Positions 1 to 5,342 of a stretch of DNA of 5,342 nucleotides are shown one piece after another. The notes under the pieces were generated by a model. That model searched no databases. It was not told the DNA's origin and saw only the letters and a program-made list of their open reading frames with translations. A program made the translations under genes and the position numbers. This DNA comes from Acidobacteriaceae bacterium (GTDB taxonomy: Bacteria; Acidobacteriota; Terriglobia; Terriglobales; Acidobacteriaceae), in contig PMOF01000219.1 of NCBI GenBank assembly GCA_003162495.1, positions 1 through 5,342 on the forward strand, written 5' to 3'. Position 1 is the first letter of the stretch. Every line of letters starts with the position of its first letter.

Positions 1-913
1 TGATCTCCGGCTTCATGTTGGGCAGGTCGTTGCCGGCCAGCAGGGGCGCGGCGAGGATGGCCCACAGCGAAAAGTGAGAGCGATTTTCGGCCAGCGTGAG
101 TTTGCCGTTACCCACCTCGAGCATGTCGGGATCGTTCCAGTGACTGGGCCCCGCGTAGCGCTCAAGGCCCACCTGCTGGCTGGCGATGGTGTAGATGCGG
201 TCCCAATTGGGCTGGATGTCGCCTGTGCTGCGCCATAGATTGGCGCCTACCGAAGGTCCCCACTCCCAGACCGCGTCCCAGCCGTATTGGCAGAACGAGA
301 AGACGATGGGGCGGCCGGTGGCTTTGAGGGCCTTGTTCATCTTGTCGTAGGCGGCCACCATCAGGCGCATTTGGGCGGGCTTATCGCCTGGGGCCCGCTT
401 GTTCATCACTTCTTCGTTGAAACTGCAAAGATCGTACTTGAGGTAGTCGATGCCCCAGGAAGCGTAGAGCTTCGCGTCCTGCTCCTCATGGCCCAGCGAG
501 CCCGCGTAACCGGCACAGGTCTTTGGGCCAGGGCCGGAGTAGATGCCGATCTTGAGTCCCTTGGAGTGGACGTAATCGGCGAGGGCCTTCATGTCAGGAA
601 ATTTGGAGTTGGAGTGGAGGACGCCGCTCGCGTCGCGCTCGCCTTGCCAGGTGTCATCGATGTTGACGTAGACGTAGCCCGCGTCTTTCATGCCGGTGGA
701 GACGATCTGGTCGGCTGAGTCGCGAATATCTTTGTCCGTGACCTTACCGAAGAAGAAGTTCCAACTGTTCCATCCCATGGGCGGCGTCTGCGCCACCTGC
801 GGTGGGGCCAACTGCGCCTTCGGCGCCGTCTGTGCTGCGGCGGGCGTTTGATGGAGGCCGGGGAGCAAGGCGAGAGCGAGAAGGGTGGCGGAGAGCGAAG
901 CGGGCAAACGCAT
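1..913 (-). CDS. Secreted alpha-galactosidase, glycoside hydrolase family 27 (N-terminal 304 residues; 3' end off window)
   Basis: Translating the minus strand from the ATG at 913-911 gives an uninterrupted frame to the window edge. Residues 1-27 form a Sec-type signal peptide (MRLP start, Leu/Ala-rich core, Ala-Ala-Ala before Gln28), so the enzyme is probably exported. The GH27 barrel starts at the hallmark PPMGWNSWN (44-52), followed by NIDDTW (84-89), KIGIYS (121-126), YLKYD (157-161), LWRSTGDI (226-233) and HWNDPDML (258-265). By family knowledge Asp161 is the nucleophile, Asp232 the acid/base, and the DPD region binds galactose; all are present, so the visible part looks active. It should remove terminal alpha-1,6-galactose from oligosaccharides or galactomannan, but related GH27 members act on other alpha-galactosides or beta-L-arabinopyranosides, so the substrate is inferred. 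GAGGA at 925-921 lies 7 nt before the ATG and supports the start. It is divergent from the DinB-like gene. About 100 or more C-terminal residues, including the usual beta-sandwich domain, lie outside. Confidence 0.95.
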   Translation of the reverse strand, partial: MRLPASLSATLLALALLPGLHQTPAAAQTAPKAQLAPPQVAQTPPMGWNSWNFFFGKVTDKDIRDSADQIVSTGMKDAGYVYVNIDDTWQGERDASGVLHSNSKFPDMKALADYVHSKGLKIGIYSGPGPKTCAGYAGSLGHEEQDAKLYASWGIDYLKYDLCSFNEEVMNKRAPGDKPAQMRLMVAAYDKMNKALKATGRPIVFSFCQYGWDAVWEWGPSVGANLWRSTGDIQPNWDRIYTIASQQVGLERYAGPSHWNDPDMLEVGNGKLTLAENRSHFSLWAILAAPLLAGNDLPNMKPEI

Positions 914-946
914 GGGGTGATCCTCGTGGAAACGATTTCAGGGGGA

Positions 947-976
947 ATTCTATGCCGGAGGCGCCGGTTTCGGCAA
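947..976 (-). promoter_or_regulatory. Candidate sigma-70-type promoter of the alpha-galactosidase gene
   Basis: Read on the minus strand, TTGCCG (976-971, four of six matches to TTGACA) is followed after 18 bp by TAGAAT (952-947, five of six matches to TATAAT). A start site near 940 would give a leader of about 27 nt containing the GAGGA ribosome binding site at 925-921. The -35 box is one arm of the inverted repeat at 971-983, which would let a bound protein block it. This is by-eye matching only, and the organism's consensus is unknown. Confidence 0.4.
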
Positions 977-983
977 TTTGCCG
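971..983. repeat. Inverted repeat CGGCAA-T-TTGCCG, candidate operator between divergent genes
   Basis: A perfect 6-bp inverted repeat with a single-base centre sits in the 113-bp gap between the divergent alpha-galactosidase and DinB-like genes. It is flanked by a direct repeat, GCCGGTT at 963-969 and 980-986 (17-bp offset), the second copy overlapping the right arm. The left arm coincides with the candidate -35 box of the alpha-galactosidase. The position and symmetry suit binding by a dimeric repressor, but no regulator gene lies in the window, and a 13-bp palindrome in GC-rich DNA can arise by chance. Confidence 0.35.
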
Positions 984-991
984 GTTCTCTT

Positions 992-1000
992 TGCTACGAT
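992..1000 (+). promoter_or_regulatory. Candidate extended -10 element for the DinB-like gene
   Basis: TGCTACGAT reads as an extended -10 (TG-n-TACGAT, four of six matches to TATAAT). A start near 1007-1008 would leave a leader of about 20 nt that includes the AGGAGAGG ribosome binding site at 1010-1017. No good -35 box lies at 16-18 bp upstream, which is tolerated for extended -10 promoters. The call is weak and depends mainly on position. Confidence 0.3.
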
Positions 1001-1026
1001 TCCTTTCGTAGGAGAGGCACAAAGCG

Positions 1027-1548
1027 ATGACGGCAACGGATGCGGATGTAAGCAAACTCTTTCTTGAATTCTCGCGTAAGAAACTGCTGGAGCAGTATTG
1101 GCCGCGCCTGCGGGGATGCGTGGAAGGCTTGACCGATGAGCAGGTGTGGTGGCGCCCCAACGAGGCCTGCAACAGCGTGGGGAATCTGATGCTGCATTTG
1201 AATGGGAATGCGTGGCAGTGGCTGGTGGCCTCGTTTAATCGGCTGGAAGACAAGCGGAATCGTCCGGCGGAGTTTGACGCGACCGGATCGATTTCAGCTG
1301 CGGTGCTGCTTGATCGACTCGGCGGAACCATGCAGGAGGCTGCGAAAGTGCTTGCGCGGCTGACCGAGAAAGATTTGCTGGAACGATTTGAGATTCAGGG
1401 TCACGACGTGAGCGGATTGGATGCGGTTTATCAAGTCGTGGAGCACTTCGGCATGCACTATGGGCAGATTCTCTATATCACCAAGCAAATTGGCGGCGAG
1501 GATTTGGGGTTTTATCGGCACCTGAACAAGACGGGCCGGGCTTCGTGA
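1027..1548 (+). CDS. DinB/DUF1572-type putative metal-binding four-helix protein
   Basis: This 173-residue protein has the size and pattern of the DinB/YfiT superfamily: four amphipathic helices with a histidine in helix 2 (His57 in LMLHLNGN) and an H-x3-H pair in helix 4 (His140 and His144 in VVEHFGMHYGQI). In characterised relatives these three histidines bind a divalent metal. The WWRPNEACNSVGNL stretch (41-54) just before His57 resembles the DUF1572 branch common in Acidobacteria and other soil bacteria. The superfamily includes thiol-dependent transferases and DNA-damage-induced proteins of unclear function, so no reaction is assigned. There is no signal peptide or membrane segment, so it is probably cytoplasmic. 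The start is supported by AGGAGAGG at 1010-1017, 9 nt before the ATG. It is divergent from the alpha-galactosidase and 59 bp upstream of the amidase on the same strand; co-transcription is possible but unproven. Confidence 0.85.
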   Translation: MTATDADVSKLFLEFSRKKLLEQYWPRLRGCVEGLTDEQVWWRPNEACNSVGNLMLHLNGNAWQWLVASFNRLEDKRNRPAEFDATGSISAAVLLDRLGGTMQEAAKVLARLTEKDLLERFEIQGHDVSGLDAVYQVVEHFGMHYGQILYITKQIGGEDLGFYRHLNKTGRAS

Positions 1549-1557
1549 AGGCCGACA

Positions 1558-1572
1558 ACCTAACCACCTAAC
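1558..1572. repeat. Short tandem direct repeat ACCTAAC, 8-bp period
   Basis: ACCTAAC occurs at 1558-1564 and again at 1566-1572, in the gap between the DinB-like gene and the amidase gene. It lies 9 bp before the 14-bp palindrome. It could be half of a regulator site or chance; two copies are too few to decide. Confidence 0.3.
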
Positions 1573-1580
1573 AATAAATT

Positions 1581-1594
1581 GAGAGAATTCTCTC
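1581..1594. repeat. Perfect 14-bp palindrome GAGAGAATTCTCTC just upstream of the amidase gene
   Basis: The sequence is its own reverse complement over all 14 bases and ends exactly where the amidase ribosome binding site (GAAGGG, 1595-1600) begins. As DNA it could be an operator for a dimeric protein. As RNA it can fold into a GAGAG/CUCUC stem with an AAUU loop, extendable by U1580-G1595 and U1579-A1596, which would then take in the first two bases of the ribosome binding site. Either reading would allow control of the amidase. No poly-T run follows, so it is not an intrinsic terminator of the DinB-like gene. Confidence 0.5.
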
Positions 1595-1607
1595 GAAGGG
1601 AAAAACT

Positions 1608-3437
1608 ATGTCAGGATCGCGCCGGGAATTTCTTACTTATAGCTCTCTGGGACTATTGGGGGCAGCTTTGCAAGCTCAAACCGGACAGGGTCCTGCCATT
1701 CAGCTTCCTCCCAGTCAGAGCCAGCAACCAGGTTTGCCGCCGGGCGCTCCGCCGGCGTTTGGCACCGCTGCGCCGGTGGGGCCTGCCGTGTCGGGCGAGA
1801 CCTTTGCGGAGGCGGAGAAGCTGGTGCAGGTGGAGATGACGGCCGCGGATCGCGCTGTGGCTGCGAGCAACTGGCAGATGCAGATGGCGCCGGTGTATGA
1901 GCGGCGTGTGGGCCCGCGCAAACTGGCACTGGCAACGACACTGGCGCCGGCGAGCCAGTGGAATCCGGATATTGCGCAGGTCGGCCGCCTGTATGAAGGC
2001 GACGGCGCGTTTGTGCGCAGCGCGGCCACGCGCAAGCCTCTGCCATCAAGCGACGAAGACATAGCGTGGGCTCCGGTATGGCAGCTTTCGCGATGGATCG
2101 AAAGCCGGTCGATAACATCCGCACGGCTGACTGAGATCTATCTTGATCGGCTGGAGCGCTTCGACGCCAAACTTCACTGCGTCATAACGCTCACGCGCGA
2201 ACATGCGCTGCAGCAGGCGCGCAAGGCGGATGCGGAGATTGCGGCTGGCCACTATCGGGGGGCGCTGCACGGCATCCCATGGGGTGCGAAGGATCTGTTG
2301 GACACTGCGAGTATTCGTACCACCTATGGCGCGGAGCCTTACCTGGATCGAGTGCCAGCGATGGACAGCGTGGTGGTGGAACGGCTGAATGCTGCCGGAG
2401 CTGTGCTGGTGGCCAAGTTGAGTATGGGTGCATTGGCGCTGAACGATATTTGGTTCGGCGGGCAGACCATGAATCCTTGGCTGCTGGATGAGGGCTCTTC
2501 CGGTTCGAGCGCCGGGCCGGGAGCAGCTACCGGAGCGGGTCTGGTGGCCTTTGCGATCGGGAGCGAAACGGGCGGAAGCATTGTAAGTCCGTCGATGCGG
2601 TGCGGGGTCACTGGATTGCGGCCGACTTACGGGCGCGTGCCGCGCACCGGCGCCATGACCCTGTGCTGGTCGCTCGACAAACTCGGGCCCATGGCGCGCA
2701 GCGTGGAAGATACGATGCTGGTGCTGAACGCAATTTCAGGGCCGGATGCAGGCGATCTTGCAAGCGTGCCGAGCACGCTGACATTCAATGCCGGTGCGGA
2801 TTTGAAGGGGCTGCGCGTCGGATATTTCCCAGCGTGGATGAAGGAGGATCCGGCGACCGATGTGGACCGCGCAGCGCTCGATACGGTGAAGAAAGTCGGC
2901 ATGACGCCGGTTGCGGTTTCGATCCCCGACTGGCCGTACGACTCGCTCAATCTGATTTTGTTTGCCGAGGCCGCGGCGGCATTTGAAGAGTTGACTCTAA
3001 ATCATCGCGTGGATGAGTTAAAGGCGCAGGTGCCCGATGCGTGGCCGAATGTTTTTCGCCAATCGAGATTTCTGTCCGCTGTGGATTTCGTGCAGACGGA
3101 TCGGTTTCGGCGCAAGGTGGCGGAGGAAATGGCGCGCGTGTTTTCTGAAGTCGACTTGTTGCTGGTGCCGTCATTGCGCGACGAGATGCTGGTGATTACC
3201 AACTTTACCGGCCATCCGTCGTTGACGCTGCGCGCGGGATTTGTAGAAGTTGCAGAGGCGCGCAGCGACTGGGCGCCCGATCCAAAACATCTGCTGCCCA
3301 AGTTCTCTCCGCCGCGCCGCGTCCCGCATGGCGTCACGTTGATTGGGCGGCTGTTCGACGAGGGAACGCTGGCGCAGGCCGGCATGGTGATGGAAAAGGC
3401 GTTTGGCGTGGCGGACGAGCGGGCACCGGGATTTTAG
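1608..3437 (+). CDS. Tat-exported amidase (amidase signature family) with long N-terminal extension
   Basis: This 609-residue protein belongs to the amidase signature family, which hydrolyses C-N amide bonds through a Ser-cisSer-Lys triad. Lys228 lies in GIPWGAKDLLDT, the nucleophile Ser324 in SETGGSIVSPS, and Ser300 in EGSSGSSAGPG sits 24 residues before Ser324, the same spacing as in malonamidase E2 and FAAH; GLRPTYGRVPRTGAM (336-350) follows as expected. The N-terminus carries a twin-arginine signal, SRREFL (4-9), then a hydrophobic stretch to about residue 22, indicating folded export by Tat. Residues 25-60 are rich in Pro, Gln and Ala and look like a flexible linker. A further ~90 residues precede the usual fold, making the protein longer than the common 450-500. 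The start is supported by GAAGGG at 1595-1600, 7 nt before the ATG. It is not likely to be the tRNA amidotransferase subunit GatA, which is cytoplasmic and shorter. The substrate cannot be inferred. Confidence 0.93.
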   Translation: MSGSRREFLTYSSLGLLGAALQAQTGQGPAIQLPPSQSQQPGLPPGAPPAFGTAAPVGPAVSGETFAEAEKLVQVEMTAADRAVAASNWQMQMAPVYERRVGPRKLALATTLAPASQWNPDIAQVGRLYEGDGAFVRSAATRKPLPSSDEDIAWAPVWQLSRWIESRSITSARLTEIYLDRLERFDAKLHCVITLTREHALQQARKADAEIAAGHYRGALHGIPWGAKDLLDTASIRTTYGAEPYLDRVPAMDSVVVERLNAAGAVLVAKLSMGALALNDIWFGGQTMNPWLLDEGSSGSSAGPGAATGAGLVAFAIGSETGGSIVSPSMRCGVTGLRPTYGRVPRTGAMTLCWSLDKLGPMARSVEDTMLVLNAISGPDAGDLASVPSTLTFNAGADLKGLRVGYFPAWMKEDPATDVDRAALDTVKKVGMTPVAVSIPDWPYDSLNLILFAEAAAAFEELTLNHRVDELKAQVPDAWPNVFRQSRFLSAVDFVQTDRFRRKVAEEMARVFSEVDLLLVPSLRDEMLVITNFTGHPSLTLRAGFVEVAEARSDWAPDPKHLLPKFSPPRRVPHGVTLIGRLFDEGTLAQAGMVMEKAFGVADERAPGF

Positions 3438-3503
3438 AGACTGTCCCTCACTGGAGCGAAACCAACGGAGACCGTAACGAGTTCTCTTGAGAAACTTACG
3501 AGG
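3438..3503. other. Convergent intergenic gap, no clear terminator
   Basis: This 66-bp gap separates the converging amidase and prmC genes. A weak hairpin ACGG-AGA-CCGT (3465-3475) and a TTCTC/GAGAA pairing with a loop too tight to form fully (3482-3493) can be drawn, but neither is GC-rich and long, and neither is followed by a T-run on either strand. Termination may be factor-dependent or lie inside the opposing gene. Confidence 0.4.
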
Positions 3504-4355
3504 TCAAGGCCTCTGCGCACTCACCACCCGAGGAATGTTTTGCAGGTCGGGAGCAAATTCGATTCGGTCAAAGCCGGCATTCCTTGACAGTTCTGCAACT
3601 GCTTCCGATTGCCCGTAGCCGATCTCCATCAGCAGAAACCCGCCCGGCAGCAAAACAGCAAAGGCAGCCGGGATTAATCGCCTGTAGATGTGGAGCCCGT
3701 CTTCGCCGGCAAACAACGCCAGCGCTGGCTCATGTTCGCTAACTTCGACGGATAGAGATTCACGATCGCGCGACGGCACATACGGCGGATTGGAAACAAC
3801 CATCTCAAATCGCTCGTTTGCGACCGCCGCGAGCAGGTCGCTCTCCAAAAACCGGATGCGATCAGCGAGTCCGATGCGTTCGGCATTTCGACGAGCAAGG
3901 TCCAGCGCGATTGGAGAAACATCGATTGCAGTAAGAACAGCGCTCGGCCATTCGTGGGCCACGGCAATCGCAATGCCGCCTGAACCTGTGCCAACGTCGA
4001 CGATGCGCGGCGCCTGAAAAAGGGGAGCGAGTTCGACGGCTTTTGCGACCAAGTGTTCAGTTTCCGGGCGGGGAATGAGAACGTCCGGCGTGACGTGAAA
4101 CGGAAGGCCATAGAATTCAGTTTGGCCCGTGATGTATTGGATGGGCTCGCCTTGATAGCGGCGTTCGACTAACTCAATAAAGCGCTTCGCCTGATCCTCA
4201 TGAAACTCGTCGTCCAAATGGGCAAGAAGCCAAGCCTTGTTCTGACCGAGAACGTGGAGGAGAAGGGTTTCAACATCGAGACGGGCACGATCAGGGTGCG
4301 GACCGAGGGATAGGCGCTCGATGCCGGTTGAGACGAGGCTGCGAACTGTGGGCAA
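3504..4355 (-). CDS. prmC: Peptide chain release factor N5-glutamine methyltransferase PrmC (HemK)
   Basis: PrmC transfers a methyl group from S-adenosylmethionine to the side chain of the GGQ glutamine in release factors RF1 and RF2, which raises their peptide-release activity; it acts in the cytoplasm. The 283-residue length is close to the E. coli protein (277). Residues 1-90 form the helical N-terminal domain that recognises the release factor. LIPRPETE (93-100) is the conserved linker, VDVGTGSGGIAIAVA (119-133) is SAM-binding motif I, AIDVSP (143-148) the acidic loop, and NPPY (189-192) the catalytic motif that holds the glutamine. The C-terminal LQNIPRVV (271-278) is typical. The start is TTG at 4355-4353: the frame is closed only two codons upstream by the prfA stop, no ATG or GTG lies in frame before residue 85, and the N-terminus aligns from here. 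CAGGCGG at 4370-4364 is a modest Shine-Dalgarno match, so translation is probably coupled to prfA. Confidence 0.96.
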   Translation of the reverse strand: MPTVRSLVSTGIERLSLGPHPDRARLDVETLLLHVLGQNKAWLLAHLDDEFHEDQAKRFIELVERRYQGEPIQYITGQTEFYGLPFHVTPDVLIPRPETEHLVAKAVELAPLFQAPRIVDVGTGSGGIAIAVAHEWPSAVLTAIDVSPIALDLARRNAERIGLADRIRFLESDLLAAVANERFEMVVSNPPYVPSRDRESLSVEVSEHEPALALFAGEDGLHIYRRLIPAAFAVLLPGGFLLMEIGYGQSEAVAELSRNAGFDRIEFAPDLQNIPRVVSAQRP

Positions 4356-4358
4356 CGA

Positions 4359-5342
4359 TCAGGCCGCCTGCGAGTTATCGGCCTTCAACTGCTCGGCCTG
4401 ATAATGGGTGATGAGGGCATCGACGATAGGCTGCAGGCGACCCTCCATGACTAAGTCAAGCTGATGCAGAGTCAGGCCAATGCGGTGGTCGGTGAGGCGA
4501 TTTTGCGGGAAGTTATAAGTGCGAATCTTCTCGCTGCGGTCGCCTGTACCGACCTGCTGCTTGCGCTCTTTGGCTAACTCGGCATTCTGGCGGTCCATCT
4601 CCATTTCATAGAGCCTGGAACGTAGGACGCGCATGCCCTTGTCGCGGTTCTTAATCTGCGATTTCTCGTCCTGGCAGCTAACTACGGTGTTAGTGGGCAA
4701 GTGAGTGATGCGGACTGCGGAGTAAGTGGTGTTGACGGACTGGCCTCCGGGTCCTGATGAGCAGAAGGTGTCAATGCGGATGTCTTTGGCTTCTATCTTG
4801 ATGTCCACGTCCTCGGCCTCGGGGAGGACGGCCACGGTGATGGCCGAGGTGTGCACGCGGCCCTGGGTCTCAGTGGCGGGCACGCGCTGGACGCGATGGA
4901 CGCCGCTCTCCCACTTCATCTGCGAGTAGACGCGCTCGCCCTCGATGATGGCAATAACTTCCTTGTAGCCCCCGACGCCGGACTCTGAAAGCGAGAGCAA
5001 CTCGATCTTCCAGCGATGCTGTTCCGCGAAGCGCTGATACATGCGGAAAATTTCGGCGGCGAACAGGGAGGCTTCGTCGCCCCCGGTGCCGGCGCGGATT
5101 TCGAGAATGACGTTCTTCTCGTCGTTGGGGTCCTTGGGCAGCAGCAGCACCTTGATTTCTTCTTCGAGGATGGGTTCGCGAGGAGCGAGTGCGGCGATCT
5201 CCTCCTGGGCCATGGCGCGGAGTTCGGGGTCGTTTTCCGTGAGCATGGCGCGAGCTTCGGCGAGGCCCTGGCGAACTTGCTTGAGCTCGCGAAACTTTGC
5301 GACCGGGGCCTGGAGCTCGCGAAGGGCGCGACCCGCCTTTTG
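4359..5342 (-). CDS. prfA: Peptide chain release factor 1 (5' end off window)
   Basis: RF1 recognises UAA and UAG in the ribosomal A site and triggers release of the finished protein. The frame stays open through the right edge, giving 327 visible residues against about 360 in E. coli RF1, so roughly the first 30 codons are missing. The internal ATG at 5246 is not the true start: the 32 codons before it encode the usual coiled-coil domain 1 ([10 protein letters not shown] and onward). In visible numbering the order is [12 protein letters not shown], then RAGTGGDEA (83-91), then VPATETQGR with the RF1-specific stop-codon reading tripeptide Pro-Ala-Thr (155-157, bases 4880-4872), then GPGGQSVN with the catalytic GGQ (199-201, bases 4748-4740). 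The PAT tripeptide excludes RF2, which has [17 protein letters not shown] near the C-terminus is also typical. It ends in TGA, a codon read by RF2 rather than RF1. prmC follows after 3 nt, forming a likely operon in which the product's GGQ is the substrate of its neighbour. Confidence 0.97.
   Translation of the reverse strand, partial: QKAGRALRELQAPVAKFRELKQVRQGLAEARAMLTENDPELRAMAQEEIAALAPREPILEEEIKVLLLPKDPNDEKNVILEIRAGTGGDEASLFAAEIFRMYQRFAEQHRWKIELLSLSESGVGGYKEVIAIIEGERVYSQMKWESGVHRVQRVPATETQGRVHTSAITVAVLPEAEDVDIKIEAKDIRIDTFCSSGPGGQSVNTTYSAVRITHLPTNTVVSCQDEKSQIKNRDKGMRVLRSRLYEMEMDRQNAELAKERKQQVGTGDRSEKIRTYNFPQNRLTDHRIGLTLHQLDLVMEGRLQPIVDALITHYQAEQLKADNSQAA

Noticed and set aside
287..718. 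Open frame of 143 codons on the plus strand
   Set aside because: It lies wholly antisense to the alpha-galactosidase. Its Val/Gly/Ala-rich product is a reflection of the GC-rich third positions of that gene and matches no family I recognise.
744..1331. Open frame of 195 codons on the minus strand spanning the alpha-galactosidase start and the DinB-like gene
   Set aside because: It overlaps two well-supported genes and both of their ribosome binding sites, has low-complexity Ser/Arg/Ala composition and shows no domain motifs.
1633..2124. Open frame of 163 codons antisense to the amidase N-terminal region
   Set aside because: The Pro/Ala/Ser-rich translation mirrors the compositionally biased linker of the amidase; there is no ribosome binding site or recognisable motif.
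3465..3493. Small hairpins between the convergent amidase and prmC genes as terminators
   Set aside because: The stems are 4-5 bp, one has too small a loop, and no T-run follows on either strand, so an intrinsic terminator is not supported.
3688..4017. Open frame of 109 codons antisense to prmC
   Set aside because: It is covered by the conserved SAM-binding and NPPY-coding parts of prmC and has Ser/Arg-rich composition without domain features.
4740..4760. GPGGQSVN instead of the E. coli GAGGQHVN in RF1
   Set aside because: Ala/Pro and His/Ser/Gly variation around GGQ is normal among bacterial RF1 proteins, and the GGQ itself is intact.
5244..5246. ATG as a possible start of a shortened RF1
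   Set aside because: The frame continues open upstream to the window edge and encodes the expected domain 1 residues, so the gene is cut by the window rather than truncated.

Overview
The window looks like an ordinary chromosomal segment of a moderately GC-rich, free-living bacterium. It carries five protein-coding genes, two of them cut by the window edges. The style suggests an Acidobacteriota (Terriglobia-like) genome: a secreted GH27 alpha-galactosidase, a DUF1572/DinB-like protein, a Tat-exported amidase of the GSSGSSAGPG type, and a prfA-prmC pair. This placement is an inference from protein resemblance, since there is no rRNA or other marker gene here.

Layout. (1) Bases 1-913, minus strand: the N-terminal 304 residues of a secreted GH27 alpha-galactosidase, whose 3' end lies off the left edge. 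(2) Bases 914-1026: a short divergent promoter region holding candidate sigma-70-type signals for both directions and a 13-bp inverted repeat. (3) Bases 1027-1548, plus strand: a DinB/DUF1572-type four-helix metal-binding protein with the H57/H140/H144 triad. (4) Bases 1549-1607: a 59-bp gap with a short tandem repeat and a perfect 14-bp palindrome directly against the ribosome binding site of the next gene. (5) Bases 1608-3437, plus strand: a 609-residue Tat-exported amidase-signature hydrolase with an intact Lys-Ser-Ser triad. (6) Bases 3438-3503: a 66-bp convergent gap with no convincing terminator. (7) Bases 3504-4355, minus strand: prmC, the release-factor glutamine methyltransferase. (8) Bases 4359-5342, minus strand: prfA (release factor 1), missing its first ~30 codons beyond the right edge.

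How the genes relate. The clearest functional unit is prfA-prmC: PrmC methylates the glutamine of the GGQ motif of RF1, and both the GGQ (4740-4748) and the NPPY catalytic motif of PrmC are visible. The two genes share one reading frame and are separated only by TGA-TCG, with prmC starting on TTG. The exported alpha-galactosidase and the exported amidase fit a soil-type scavenging lifestyle, but nothing in the sequence ties them to one pathway. No mobile elements, CRISPR arrays, tRNAs, rRNAs or recognisable riboswitches were seen. I found no convincing new multi-gene system; the points worth a second look are small regulatory structures and the in-frame prfA/prmC junction.
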